Part shown: positions 15,041-24,533 of the stretch, piece by piece | How positions within the stretch are numbered: the first letter of the stretch is position 1 | Layout of the letters: every line of letters begins with the position of its first letter | NCBI GenBank assembly: GCA_022843745.1 | Contig: JALHNB010000031.1 | Location: 21,120 to 85,119 of the forward strand | DNA: 64,000 nt | From: Anaerolineae bacterium | GTDB taxonomy: Bacteria; Chloroflexota; Anaerolineae; Aggregatilineales; Phototrophicaceae | Direction: 5' to 3' | The notes under the pieces: model-generated | Databases searched by the model: none | The model's input: only the letters and a program-made list of their open reading frames with translations | What the model was told of the DNA's origin: nothing | Program-made: the position numbers and the translations under genes

Positions 15041-16669
15041 ATGAATAAACAGAACTTGATGTCTCGTCGCCAATTTTTAAAGACCGCTCTCGCAACAAGC
15101 GCAGCAGTGCTCCCGGTAACTTCGGTTCTGGCAAGCAGCGCCAGTGCGCCCGCACGTGTGCAAAGTGAAATTACGATTATAACGAGTGGATGGCCGCTCA
15201 CGCCTATGCCGACTGCCGAGGAGATCGAAGCGGACAAGGCACGGGCGGGTTATGCCGAAGCTTTACAAACCTGGCTTGATGAAAACCCCGGCGTTACATT
15301 CCAGCAAGTAGAGGTCAATATCTGGGATCAACAGGCGATTGTCACGGCCATTTCCGGTGGAACTGCACCAACCTATGTTTTCCCAACCTCAATTGGTGGA
15401 TGGACCAACGCGGGTGCGCGAAATGCCTTTGTTCAGGGCTTGATGGCAGATGTTGGGCCAGCTATTGAGAAATATGGCTTGATTGGAAAATTGACCCCCG
15501 GCGCACTTTCAGGCTGGCAGCCGATCAACGAGATTGGCGATGCTTATATGAGCTTCCCAATTGACTCGGGTATGGATGTTTTCCACTATCGGCGCGACCT
15601 GCTCAACGAACTGGGTATTGAAGAACCGCCGCTGGATTGGACATGGGATGACCTGATTGCTTTGGCGAAAGCGCTGACTGCTGAAGGCCGTCAGGGACTT
15701 GCCGCACCGACCTGGATGGCTGAAGCAATCCTCAGCGATCATGGATTTGATATACTCTCGCAAGTACCCTCGCCGCAAAACGGCTGGAATTGGATGCGCG
15801 ATACCAGCGATCCAAAATGGGTGGAACTGCTGACGGAATATCGCAAGCTGGTCTTTGAGGATAAAGCAGTCTATTCCGATGTATCTTACACGACGGATAA
15901 CTTTACCAACGCTTTTGTGAACGGCGCTGTTGGCCTGATGCGGACGAACGTACTCGGCGCTTTTGGGTCGGCGGCACAGGAAAACAGCATGGCGGCGATG
16001 GCGAATCGTATCGGCAAGCCCTATGAAGAAGTGATCGGCTTCCGGGGAATTCCACGTGGCGATAACGGCTATTTCAGCAATCCGATTTACGTCGGCGGCG
16101 TGGCTATCGGGCCGGACACGAATGACGAAACGCTCGATAAAGCATTGGGTGCGGTGGATTATATGTTCCTCGGCGCTGGCTGGGATTTGCAAAAGGCCGG
16201 ACAGTATGCCGCCACGCAAGACCTCCAGGCGGTCTTCAACTACCCCATACCGATTGATGGAAAATATACCTATGAGGGTGTACCTGGCGCGTTTGAAGAT
16301 GCCTGGGGACAGCGCACAAAAGATGACATTCTCTACTATGCGGGTCTGCCAAAAGCGCCTGATGAAGCGCTCTATATGCCTGTGGAGCAAAATCCAGGCC
16401 CTGATAATCAGGCGTTCGAAGATGCCTGGTCAACCATAAACTACGTTGCTGATGAGGTTGACCCTGCTGCGGTGCTGAAACAAGCGCAGGATACCTGGAA
16501 CAGCCAGGCTGCCGGTTTCTCGTCAAGCGTGGATGATGCTGCATTCATTGATGGGGCGAAGACATACTACGAAGCACTCGACGCTTTCTGGAAAGATGCT
16601 TCGCCAGAATTCTATGAAAGCACCTTCAAGCCCTGGTATGACAGCAAAGTTCTGCCCGCATTGGGTTAG
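15041..16669 (+). CDS. Tat-exported sugar ABC substrate-binding protein
   Basis: A 542-residue solute-binding protein of the family 1 (MalE/UgpB-like) fold. The N-terminus has a twin-arginine signal (SRRQFLKTALATSAAVLPV), so export is by Tat. The body has YEEVIGFRGIPRGDNGYF and repeated Trp/aromatic residues typical of carbohydrate binding. The ATG at 15041 is chosen over TTG 15026 because GAGGGA lies at the right distance and the Tat motif then sits near the N-terminus. It is the first structural gene of the operon; a hairpin repeat follows the stop. The sugar is unknown. Confidence 0.85.
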   Translation: MNKQNLMSRRQFLKTALATSAAVLPVTSVLASSASAPARVQSEITIITSGWPLTPMPTAEEIEADKARAGYAEALQTWLDENPGVTFQQVEVNIWDQQAIVTAISGGTAPTYVFPTSIGGWTNAGARNAFVQGLMADVGPAIEKYGLIGKLTPGALSGWQPINEIGDAYMSFPIDSGMDVFHYRRDLLNELGIEEPPLDWTWDDLIALAKALTAEGRQGLAAPTWMAEAILSDHGFDILSQVPSPQNGWNWMRDTSDPKWVELLTEYRKLVFEDKAVYSDVSYTTDNFTNAFVNGAVGLMRTNVLGAFGSAAQENSMAAMANRIGKPYEEVIGFRGIPRGDNGYFSNPIYVGGVAIGPDTNDETLDKALGAVDYMFLGAGWDLQKAGQYAATQDLQAVFNYPIPIDGKYTYEGVPGAFEDAWGQRTKDDILYYAGLPKAPDEALYMPVEQNPGPDNQAFEDAWSTINYVADEVDPAAVLKQAQDTWNSQAAGFSSSVDDAAFIDGAKTYYEALDAFWKDASPEFYESTFKPWYDSKVLPALG

Positions 16670-16687
16670 CACTTCGCGTTATGTTTT

Positions 16688-16715
16688 GTGGGGGCGCATC
16701 ACGATGCGCCCCTAC
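16688..16715. repeat. Dispersed hairpin repeat, copy 1
   Basis: GGGGCGCATC (16691-16700) pairs with GATGCGCCCC (16703-16712), followed by TAC. Same core as copies at 19861, 40807 and 62717: a GGGCGCA...TGCGCCCCTAC hairpin. It lies between the binding protein and permease genes, where it may cap the 5' transcript part. Confidence 0.75.
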
Positions 16716-16734
16716 GGACACAGGAGGCAATTGA

Positions 16735-17667
16735 ATGGCAGAACGAACGATTCCAGGCGGACAAACTGAGGAAGCTATACAAGCTGCACCTGTTGAGTCC
16801 GCGCCCCTGCGCCTCAGCCGCCGCAGCCGGATTGAAAAATGGATGTTTATCATCCCCGCAGCGCTGTTTCAGCTTGTCTGGGGATGGTTTCCCCTTGTGT
16901 TTGCGTTTGCCCTTAGTTTTACCGATGCGCGTGTGCGCGGGCCGATTTCGTTTATCGGTTTACAGAGTTATACCCGCATGTGGGGCGATCCTCTCCTGGG
17001 GGAAGCTTTTCGTGTGACCTTTATCTACGCGGCGATGTCGATTGTATTGACGTTTGTGATCCCCATTCTGGTAGCAGTCTTATTGATGGAAATGCCGCCG
17101 CGCGTCATGCGTTGGATGATGCTGCTCTGGTTTTTGCCATTAAGCGGGATTGCCAGCACGATCCTGTGGAAATATATGTATAACCCGGAATATGGGCTGA
17201 TGCAGGGCATTGTCCGTCTTTTGGGACTGCCGGAGCAGCGTTTTCTCAATGACCCGAATCTGGTGTTGTTCTGGCTGATCTTTCCCGGAATTCTGCTTTT
17301 TGGGCCGGGGTTGATCTATATGGCGGCGCTGCAAGGCATTCCCAGTTCCTACTATGAAGCGGCGGAGGTCGAAGGCGCGGGTTTCTGGCGAAAAATCTGG
17401 ACGATTTCGCTGCCACGCCTGCGTCCGGTGATTTCGATGATGCTCACATTCGCCATCATCGGCTCATTGCAGGAATTTTATTGGCCGCAGATCATGAGTG
17501 GCGGTGGGCCAGGCTCGGCTAGCCGCACTGTCGTGATGTATCTGTATAACTTGTGGGGAAATTTGCGATTTGGCGATTCGACCACAGTCGCGATTTTCCT
17601 GTTTGCCATCATTATGGTGATTACCGTCATTTATCGAACCTTCTATAAGGAAGACCCTGATGCCTGA
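16735..17667 (+). CDS. Sugar ABC transporter permease (MalF/UgpA type)
   Basis: A 310-residue inner-membrane protein with six hydrophobic segments and the cytoplasmic EAA loop YYEAAEVEGAGFWRKIWTIS (about residues 205-224), which docks the ATPase. The N-terminal 35 residues are hydrophilic. It pairs with the following permease, 21 bp on. GGAGG (16723-16727) precedes the start. Confidence 0.9.
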   Translation: MAERTIPGGQTEEAIQAAPVESAPLRLSRRSRIEKWMFIIPAALFQLVWGWFPLVFAFALSFTDARVRGPISFIGLQSYTRMWGDPLLGEAFRVTFIYAAMSIVLTFVIPILVAVLLMEMPPRVMRWMMLLWFLPLSGIASTILWKYMYNPEYGLMQGIVRLLGLPEQRFLNDPNLVLFWLIFPGILLFGPGLIYMAALQGIPSSYYEAAEVEGAGFWRKIWTISLPRLRPVISMMLTFAIIGSLQEFYWPQIMSGGGPGSASRTVVMYLYNLWGNLRFGDSTTVAIFLFAIIMVITVIYRTFYKEDPDA

Positions 17668-17688
17668 TGGCAGTCACGGAGGAAATTA

Positions 17689-18720
17689 ATGGCTCTTTTT
17701 CCAAAGGTTGGACGCAATCAGCCCCGGATGCGGGCGGCGTGGTGGGTATTAGTCATTTTTTTGTGTGGGGGAGTCGCCCTGCATTTATTTCCGTTTTTTT
17801 ACATGATCGCGCTTTCGGTGACACCCGCGCATGAAGCCTTATCACCCACACCCGTCATCTGGCCGAAAGAACCTACGCTAGCAGCATGGCGGTTGGTATT
17901 TGAATTGACGACGCGCACGTCAATGGACACTGCTGTGCGTGACCTGATGAGCTTTCCATTTTATGTTTATCTCAGCAATTCACTTTTCATGGCGCTGATG
18001 ACCCTGTTAATCTCGCTGCCTGTCACATCGCTGGCGGCCTATGCCAACAGCAAATTGCAGCGCGGGCCGATGGCACGATGGTCATTTCTGTTTTTCATCG
18101 GCACGTTGATGGTTCCCGGCGTTGTGACGCTTATCCCGTCATTTTTGATGACGCGCAATTTTCCATTTCCACTGCCGTCCGCGCCGCTGATTCCAGGGAC
18201 GGACGATCCATTTCCGATCCTTCGAATCTGGGATACACCCTGGGCAGTCATCATCCCCGGCGTGTTTAATGCCTTCAATTTCCTGCTCTTTAAGGGCTTT
18301 TTTGATACGATTCCTGACTCGATTATCCAGGCGGCGCGTGTCGATGGCGGCTCGGAATTTAACATTTTCCGGCGCATCGTCTTCCCGATGAGCATCCCGG
18401 TCTACGCCGTTGCTTCGTGGTTGCAATTCGGCTCGGTGTGGGATAGTTACCTGTGGCCGCTGGTTGTATTTCAGACTCCTGACAGAATCCCGACATCCGT
18501 CGCGATCTCGAACCTGATGAATCGCTTCATTCAAGCCGGATCGACCAGCGCACAGCAGGCCGCCGCGCAAACTGCCTCCATGCGCGAGATTCTGGAAGCC
18601 GGGTTGTCCTGGAACGGCCTGATGGTATTGGGTTTGCTGCAAACGATCCCGATTTTCATCATGTTTATCATTTGCCGTGAATATCTGATGCGTGGGATTC
18701 GTCTGCGCGGGTTGAAATAA
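17689..18720 (+). CDS. Sugar ABC transporter permease (MalG/UgpE type)
   Basis: A 343-residue inner-membrane protein, slightly longer than usual because of an extended first periplasmic loop (residues about 40-95). EAA loop: IIQAARVDGGSEFNIFRRIV. The last helix ends in the typical REYLMRGIRLRGLK tail. Its stop overlaps the start of the ATPase gene by one base (TAATG), so translation is coupled. Confidence 0.9.
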   Translation: MALFPKVGRNQPRMRAAWWVLVIFLCGGVALHLFPFFYMIALSVTPAHEALSPTPVIWPKEPTLAAWRLVFELTTRTSMDTAVRDLMSFPFYVYLSNSLFMALMTLLISLPVTSLAAYANSKLQRGPMARWSFLFFIGTLMVPGVVTLIPSFLMTRNFPFPLPSAPLIPGTDDPFPILRIWDTPWAVIIPGVFNAFNFLLFKGFFDTIPDSIIQAARVDGGSEFNIFRRIVFPMSIPVYAVASWLQFGSVWDSYLWPLVVFQTPDRIPTSVAISNLMNRFIQAGSTSAQQAAAQTASMREILEAGLSWNGLMVLGLLQTIPIFIMFIICREYLMRGIRLRGLK

Positions 18721-19835
18721 TGACGCAAATCGAACTCCGCAACATCGTCAAGCAGTACGACAGCCAGGACCAGGTGACGCTGACGGGCTATAAAGGTGAA
18801 CCCGCGCTGAATCGCATCAATCTGACGATTAATGATGGCGAAACCTTGAGTGTGGTTGGGCCGTCCGGTTGTGGCAAAAGTACGCTGCTCAAGGTGATCG
18901 CCGGACTGGAATACCCCAACAGTGGGCAGGTGATCTACAGCGGTCACGATTTTACCGAGATCAAGCCGCAGGATCGCGGTGTCGGCATGGTGTTTCAGGA
19001 CTACGCGCTGTACCCAACCCGCAAAGGACGCGGAAACCTGTCGTATTTTTTCGAAGTTCACCAGCGCACCGAGGAAGAAGAACAAGCACGCATCAAGGCG
19101 ACTGCTGATCTGATGGGTGTTGATTTTGACCTGCTCCTGGGGCAGATACCCGACACACTCTCCGGCGGGCAAAAGCAGCGCGTGGCTATCGCCCGCTGCA
19201 TCGTGCGTGACCCCAATATTTTCCTGATGGACGAGCCGATTGTGAATCTGGATGCCAAGCTGCGCGAACGGACACGTATCGAGATCAAAAAGCTGCTGCG
19301 CCAATTTGGAATCACGACGATCTACGTGACGCACGACCAGCAGGAAGCTATTTTTATGGGAGATCGCATCGTCGTCATGCGCAAGGGCAATATCGAGCAG
19401 GTCGGTACATTTGACGATTTGTATTATTCGCCCGCAAATCTGTTTGTCGCGCAGTTCATCGGCACACCGCCGATTGCGGTTATCCCGGCTGTTATTGAAA
19501 ATGGGCAGATTGCGATTGAAACGACACGCTGGATGCTGCCACCTGACATCGCGCTGCCGAACGGCGCTGTCCGAGTCGGCGTGCGACCTGAAGGCTGGCG
19601 GCTGGATACGGACGACGGCATTTCGATGGCAGTGCGGCATATTGAGCGCATCCCAACCGAACGTGCGGCTTTCGTCATTGGCGCGGTAGCCGGAGCGCAC
19701 ACTTCGATTGTCGCGCCGGTTGATTACCCCATGCGAGAAGTGACGCGGGTAACGCCGGATTGGGAGCAGGCGCTGTTTTTTGAGGCCGAAGGCGAAACTG
19801 TTCTGCATACACCGGGCGTGCCGGATTTATTCTAG
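18720..19835 (+). CDS. Sugar ABC transporter ATPase 1 (MalK/UgpC type)
   Basis: A 371-residue ATPase: Walker A GPSGCGKST, Q-loop VFQDYALYP, signature LSGGQKQRVAIAR, Walker B IFLMDEPIVNLD, H-loop IYVTHDQQEA, then a C-terminal OB-like regulatory part (VRVGVRPEGWRLD). The D-loop reads VNLD instead of the usual SNLD, and the stretch after the Q-loop (TRKGRGNLSYFFEVHQRTEEEE) differs from the common pattern. It is coupled to the permease gene. Two more ATPase genes follow in the operon. Confidence 0.92.
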   Translation: MTQIELRNIVKQYDSQDQVTLTGYKGEPALNRINLTINDGETLSVVGPSGCGKSTLLKVIAGLEYPNSGQVIYSGHDFTEIKPQDRGVGMVFQDYALYPTRKGRGNLSYFFEVHQRTEEEEQARIKATADLMGVDFDLLLGQIPDTLSGGQKQRVAIARCIVRDPNIFLMDEPIVNLDAKLRERTRIEIKKLLRQFGITTIYVTHDQQEAIFMGDRIVVMRKGNIEQVGTFDDLYYSPANLFVAQFIGTPPIAVIPAVIENGQIAIETTRWMLPPDIALPNGAVRVGVRPEGWRLDTDDGISMAVRHIERIPTERAAFVIGAVAGAHTSIVAPVDYPMREVTRVTPDWEQALFFEAEGETVLHTPGVPDLF

Positions 19836-19860
19836 TCGATTAAACCGTGGTTGCGGGTTT

Positions 19861-19887
19861 GTAGGGCGCATGGCGATGCGCCCCTAC
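19861..19887. repeat. Dispersed hairpin repeat, copy 2
   Basis: GTAGGGCGCAT (19861-19871) pairs with ATGCGCCCCTAC (19876-19887) with one bulged C. It lies in the 106-bp gap between ATPase 1 and ATPase 2. The rest of the gap is AT-rich and carries no gene. Confidence 0.75.
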
Positions 19888-19941
19888 AGATGCGGGGATG
19901 ATTATCCAATATTAAGTAAATTTATTTGAGGAATTTAGCGT

Positions 19942-21060
19942 ATGGAAATCACGGTTAATAATCTCACCAAGCGGTTTGAAGACAAGCTGGCGGTGAATGA
20001 CATCAGCTTCTCGATTGGTGAACATGAATTTCTGGTGCTGGTCGGGCCATCCGGCTGTGGCAAAACGACCACACTGCGCCTGCTGGCGGGTCTGGAAATG
20101 ACCAGCGCGGGGGAGATTTACTTTGGTGAGCGCCGCGTGAATGACATCCGCCCAAAAGATCGCAACGTGGCAATGGTGTTTCAGGATTACGCGGTCTTCC
20201 CGCATTTGACCGTGTTCGAAAATATCGCTTACGGGCTGCGTTCACGGCGGGTCGCACGGAATATCATTCAGGAAAGCGTTCCGGCGGCGGCGAAAACTTT
20301 CCGCATTGACCATTTGCTCAAGCGTAAACCACGCCAGCTTTCCGGCGGTGAGCGTCAGCGGGTCGCCTTAGCACGGGCGTTGGTGCGCGATGCCGATATT
20401 TACCTGTATGACGAGCCACTTTCCAATCTGGACGCGCAGCTTCGACATCAGGCGCGGGAAGATATTCTGGCGCTGCACCAACGTAAACTGCGCCCCAGCA
20501 TTTATGTCACGCACGATCAATCCGAAGCGATGGCATTGGGAGATCGGATCGCGGTGATGCGTGGCGGAAAAATCGAACAGATCGGAACGGGGACGGAACT
20601 TTACGAACGCCCTAATAATCAATTCGTCGCTTTTTTCATTGGTACGCCGAGCATCAACTTGTTTCAGGTAACACTGCGTGGGGAAGGCGAAGTGATTTGG
20701 GCGGATTCGTCGGCGTTTTCGATCCGCCTGCCAGAGGAGCTTTACCCCAAAATCCGCAGTCATGTCGGCAAAAAAGTTCAGTTTGGCATCCGTCCAGAAG
20801 ATTTGCATGTGCCGAAACGTGCGCCGTTTCCAGTGGATGCCGATACCATGATCGGCGGTGTCGTCAATGTCATCGAGCCGTCCTCAACCGGAAGTTCGGT
20901 CTATATGAGTACATTAGGTGAGAAAAGCCAGGATTTTGTCGCTACCTTCAACCTGCGCTTGCCGGCGACTTATCTGAACAAAGAAATCGAGTTGGCGATG
21001 AATCTGCGCCGCGCACATGTATTTGATCTTGAAACGGAAAAATCATTGTTGTATTCATAA
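19942..21060 (+). CDS. Sugar ABC transporter ATPase 2 (MalK/UgpC type)
   Basis: A 372-residue ATPase with GPSGCGKTT, VFQDYAVFP, LSGGERQRVALARAL, IYLYDEPLSNLDAQLR and IYVTHDQSEA, and a C-terminal regulatory domain (VQFGIRPEDLHVPKRAP). All catalytic motifs are intact. It is closer in sequence to ATPase 3 than to ATPase 1: both share the DxQLRHQAR/DPKLRHQAR and HQRK/HRQK stretches, so the two may form a heterodimer or be duplicates. Confidence 0.92.
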   Translation: MEITVNNLTKRFEDKLAVNDISFSIGEHEFLVLVGPSGCGKTTTLRLLAGLEMTSAGEIYFGERRVNDIRPKDRNVAMVFQDYAVFPHLTVFENIAYGLRSRRVARNIIQESVPAAAKTFRIDHLLKRKPRQLSGGERQRVALARALVRDADIYLYDEPLSNLDAQLRHQAREDILALHQRKLRPSIYVTHDQSEAMALGDRIAVMRGGKIEQIGTGTELYERPNNQFVAFFIGTPSINLFQVTLRGEGEVIWADSSAFSIRLPEELYPKIRSHVGKKVQFGIRPEDLHVPKRAPFPVDADTMIGGVVNVIEPSSTGSSVYMSTLGEKSQDFVATFNLRLPATYLNKEIELAMNLRRAHVFDLETEKSLLYS

Positions 21061-21108
21061 ATCGGGTCGTAAAAATGTTTTGTTGTGTTCGTAAATCGAG
21101 ACATAAAA

Positions 21109-21792
21109 ATGCCTTTTTTTGAAAATACAGGCCTTGATCCAAATGTCGAGCGTGGGCCGCTGTGGGGCGCGTTCGCGACGCTGTTTGAGCAATTAGAGCG
21201 ATTCATCGTCGTGAACATCGCCTGGGCGGGTCAGTCGATCCCGTTGATTCTGGCGCTGATGTTTCCCGATTGGTCGCTGTGGATTCGGATTCCGCTGATG
21301 CTGTACAGCGGATTGGCGCTGGCGGCGGCTACCGCGACGGCTTATGGCCTCATCTACGCGGCTGTTGATCATGAAACGTTAAATGTTGATCTGGTGCGCG
21401 ATTATTTTGCGAAACTGGCGCTGCCGGGGATTCTCACACTTGCGCCGCTTTATGGTTTATTCGGCCTGCTGCTGGGGTTAGCCGCATGGACGGCAAGCAG
21501 TCCATCGCTGTTTATTCTGGATGTGCTGGTTCGCTTGCTTCTCATAGTCATATTGGTGTGCAGCATGTACTGGGGGCCGCTGTTGGCGGAATCGCCGTCG
21601 GACTCATTCGTCAGCATCGCGCGGCGTTCGCTGGTGCTGGTGTGGCGCGACCCCGGACGCACACTGCTCCTGCTGGGTGTGGTCCTTGTGGCGTTGATTA
21701 TCGGCGCGATCTCGATAGGCGGCGTATTTCTAGCCGTGCCTGTGATGGTTGCGCTGCTGCAAACGCATATGTTTCTCGCCGTTCGTCGATAA
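21109..21792 (+). CDS. Membrane protein, DUF624/YesL-like
   Basis: A 227-residue protein with about five hydrophobic segments. It starts FFENTGLDPNVERGPLWGAF, then FVVNIAWAGQSIPLIL; such GPL...N..W..Q..P patterns occur in DUF624 proteins, which are often encoded in sugar-ABC operons of Firmicutes and Chloroflexota with unknown role. ATG 21109 is taken; TTG 21085 in frame has no better ribosome site. It is placed between two ATPase genes. The family assignment is from memory and moderate. Confidence 0.65.
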   Translation: MPFFENTGLDPNVERGPLWGAFATLFEQLERFIVVNIAWAGQSIPLILALMFPDWSLWIRIPLMLYSGLALAAATATAYGLIYAAVDHETLNVDLVRDYFAKLALPGILTLAPLYGLFGLLLGLAAWTASSPSLFILDVLVRLLLIVILVCSMYWGPLLAESPSDSFVSIARRSLVLVWRDPGRTLLLLGVVLVALIIGAISIGGVFLAVPVMVALLQTHMFLAVRR

Positions 21793-21826
21793 TTTTTGAA
21801 GAATATTTTTTGGAGATCATTATTTT

Positions 21827-22945
21827 ATGAGTTCGCTGGAAGTACGCGGCCTGGTGAAACGTCTTGGCGGTAATCTGGTCGTCAATGACATCAATTTTAG
21901 CATCGAAGAAGGTGAATTTTTTGTACTCCTGGGCGCTTCTGGCGGGGGTAAAAGCACGATTCTGCGTTTGATTTGTGGCCTGGAACAGCCCGATCAGGGT
22001 CAGGTCATCATCGGTGGTCGCGACGTGACTCGCCTGCCGCCGCGTGATCGCAATCTGGGAATGGTGTTTCAGGATTACGGCCTGTATCCCAACATGAACG
22101 TTTTTCAGAATGTTGCCTATGGGTTGGAAGCGCGTCGGATGAATCGCGATGAGATTCAGCAGCGTGTAACGACTGCCGCCAAAATGGTCGGCCTGAGCGA
22201 TATGATCGAGCGTTCGATTGTCGATCTTTCGGGTGGCGAACAGCAGCGTGTGGCTTTGGCGCGGGCGTTGGCGAAGGATGCCGATGCTTATCTGTTTGAT
22301 GAGCCGCTTTCGAACCTCGACCCCAAGCTGCGTCATCAAGCGCGGCGCGACATCATGAATCTGCATCGCCAGAAGCGTAAGCCGAGTTTATACGTTACGC
22401 ATGACCAGACCGAAGCTTTTGCGATGGCTGACCGAATCGCGATTATGTCACACGGCAAATTGCAGCAAATTGGCACAACGGACGAACTGCTGCAAGCGCC
22501 CACCAATATTTTCGTGGCACAGTTTATCGGTTCACCACCCATGAATCTGATGGACGGCGAGGTGCGGCGCACGAGTGATGCTTTTCAGATCTCTATCAGT
22601 GACAATTTAACGGTCACGCTGCCGGATCGCTGGAAACCGATTTTGAATCGGTATGGCAAATCCAGAGTCGTCATCGGCTTTCGCCCGCAAGCGGTGATGC
22701 CTTCGTCGGATGTGATCGAAGCCGATCAGCAGCAGGTCGAATCCTTCATGGGAGAGGTCGAAAATGTCGAAGCCTTAATCGGTGAGATGGTCGTCATCAT
22801 CAAGTTGGGCGAAAAGCGAAGCATCGCGGCAGTGTTTCAGGACAGCGGTCAGGTTGAGCCAAATCCTGGCGACCATGTGTCATTCGCGCTCGATGTCAAT
22901 CAGGTTTGCCTGTTTGACCCGGACAGCCAGCAGGCGATTACCTAA
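21827..22945 (+). CDS. Sugar ABC transporter ATPase 3 (MalK/UgpC type)
   Basis: A 372-residue ATPase with Walker A GASGGGKST, VFQDYGLYP, LSGGEQQRVALARAL, AYLFDEPLSNLDPKLR and LYVTHDQTEAF, and a C-terminal regulatory domain (VVIGFRPQAVMPSS). All catalytic motifs are intact. Its TAA is followed immediately by the ATG of the GroEL-like gene (TAAATG), which implies coupled translation. Confidence 0.92.
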   Translation: MSSLEVRGLVKRLGGNLVVNDINFSIEEGEFFVLLGASGGGKSTILRLICGLEQPDQGQVIIGGRDVTRLPPRDRNLGMVFQDYGLYPNMNVFQNVAYGLEARRMNRDEIQQRVTTAAKMVGLSDMIERSIVDLSGGEQQRVALARALAKDADAYLFDEPLSNLDPKLRHQARRDIMNLHRQKRKPSLYVTHDQTEAFAMADRIAIMSHGKLQQIGTTDELLQAPTNIFVAQFIGSPPMNLMDGEVRRTSDAFQISISDNLTVTLPDRWKPILNRYGKSRVVIGFRPQAVMPSSDVIEADQQQVESFMGEVENVEALIGEMVVIIKLGEKRSIAAVFQDSGQVEPNPGDHVSFALDVNQVCLFDPDSQQAIT

Positions 22946-24523
22946 ATGATTTCATCACGCGATTCTTTAAGACATCTGCGGCGCGGATTTGACGAGTTAG
23001 CTGCTTTACTGGCGCTGACTCTGGGGCCGACGCAGGGAACAATATTTTGTACCGGGTCAGCCCGTAATACCGTCGAGATTTTGACCGACTCCGGCACGAT
23101 TGCCCGCCGTGTGATCGCGCTGCCAGATCGTCAGGCCGATGTCGGCGCGATGCTGCTGCGGAATATGGTGTGGGGTGTGCATGAGCAGTACGGGGATGGC
23201 GCGGCGACGGCGGCTGTGCTGGCGCAGGCAATCGTGCGCGAGTCCGCGCGGATGATCGCCGCTGGTGCGAATCCAATGCTGCTGCGCCGAGGAATCGAGC
23301 GTGGAGTCGAGGCTGCGGTTACGGCGCTGAACACACAAGCTGTGTCGATCAGCGGGCAGGCGGCGCTCACACGGATTGCGCAAAGTGTCACGGGCGACCA
23401 CGAACTCAGCAAGATTTTGGGCGAGATGTTCGACATGCTCGGTGCGGATGCCGCCATCGAAATCGAGGAATACGCCGCGCCCTATCTGAATCACGATTAT
23501 CTCGATGGTGGACGCTGGCGAGCGCGTCCGGCAGCGCGTGTCTTTTTGCCCGAAGGTAAGCCGGAACTCATCCTCGAAAATCCACTTGTGCTGGTCGCCG
23601 ACGAAAAAATCGAACGTGTTGACATGATTCGGCGGCTGTTGGAGAGGGTTGTCGGCGAATTTAAAAAGCGACCTTTGCTGATCGTCGCGCCAGGGATCAG
23701 CGGCGAGGCGTTGAACGCGCTTTCGATGAATCACGCGCGTGGCACTTTGACGATTGGCGCGGCAGTTATCACGACCTCCGGCGCGAATCAGGATGATGAT
23801 TTGCAGGACTTAGCGGTTTTGACTGGCAGTGTTCTGCTTTCGAGGCAGCGGGGGCAGCACGGGGATTTTGGGCAGGCACGGCGTGTGATTCTGACGCGCG
23901 ATACGTTGACGATTATCGGCGGCGCAGGCGATTCCCCCGCGAAACAGGCGCGAATTACGGCGCTGCATGGGCAAATGATGCGAATCAAGCAGGATAGGGA
24001 ACGTCTGCGAATGCGCATTGGGCGGCTTACAGGCGGGGTCGGCATCGTCAGAATCGGCGCACATACCAAACGCGAACGGGATATGCGTAAAGAACAGGCG
24101 AAAAAAGCGCTGCTTGTGCTGGAATCGGCGCTGACAGAAGGCGTTTTACCCGGCGGGGGGACGGCCTATCTGGACTGTATCCCGGCGGTGCTGGCGGCAC
24201 ACAAAGGCTGCGATGGTGATATTGCGTTTGGTATCGGTGCTGTGGCCTCGGCTCTGGAAGCGCCATTTTGCCAGCTTGTCCACAATCACGGCCATGTTGC
24301 GCCGCAGGTAGCGCTCAACGCCGTCAAAAAAATGGGTGTGGGACATGGCTTTGATACCCTGACTGGAAATTATGCTTGTATGGCTGAGGTCGGCGTGATG
24401 GATAGCGTTCGAGTGCTGCGTGGTGTGCTGACCGCCGCCGCTAGCACCGCGATTATGGCGATCACGACAGAAGTGATAATCCTCCATGCCGATCACAATC
24501 GCCCCGCACAAGTCAAACCCTGA
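22946..24523 (+). CDS. Divergent GroEL-like (Hsp60) protein, catalytic Asp replaced
   Basis: A 525-residue group I chaperonin homologue. Recognisable: TLGP (25-28), TDSGTIAR (GroEL D52 region), GDGAATAAVLAQAI (83-96; GroEL has GDGTTTATVLAQAI), GGG (403-405), and GVMDS (D486, GroEL D495 region). GroEL D398, needed for ATP hydrolysis, lies in ARVEDAL; here the same position is K387 (AKKAL). Two of three Thr of the phosphate-binding GDGTTT are Ala. The GGM tail is absent. It probably binds but hardly hydrolyses ATP, or not at all. The gene follows ATPase 3 with no gap and precedes an Asp-box protein, so it is part of the sugar operon. No groES lies nearby. Confidence 0.85.
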   Translation: MISSRDSLRHLRRGFDELAALLALTLGPTQGTIFCTGSARNTVEILTDSGTIARRVIALPDRQADVGAMLLRNMVWGVHEQYGDGAATAAVLAQAIVRESARMIAAGANPMLLRRGIERGVEAAVTALNTQAVSISGQAALTRIAQSVTGDHELSKILGEMFDMLGADAAIEIEEYAAPYLNHDYLDGGRWRARPAARVFLPEGKPELILENPLVLVADEKIERVDMIRRLLERVVGEFKKRPLLIVAPGISGEALNALSMNHARGTLTIGAAVITTSGANQDDDLQDLAVLTGSVLLSRQRGQHGDFGQARRVILTRDTLTIIGGAGDSPAKQARITALHGQMMRIKQDRERLRMRIGRLTGGVGIVRIGAHTKRERDMRKEQAKKALLVLESALTEGVLPGGGTAYLDCIPAVLAAHKGCDGDIAFGIGAVASALEAPFCQLVHNHGHVAPQVALNAVKKMGVGHGFDTLTGNYACMAEVGVMDSVRVLRGVLTAAASTAIMAITTEVIILHADHNRPAQVKP

Positions 24524-24533
24524 GCGAACACTG

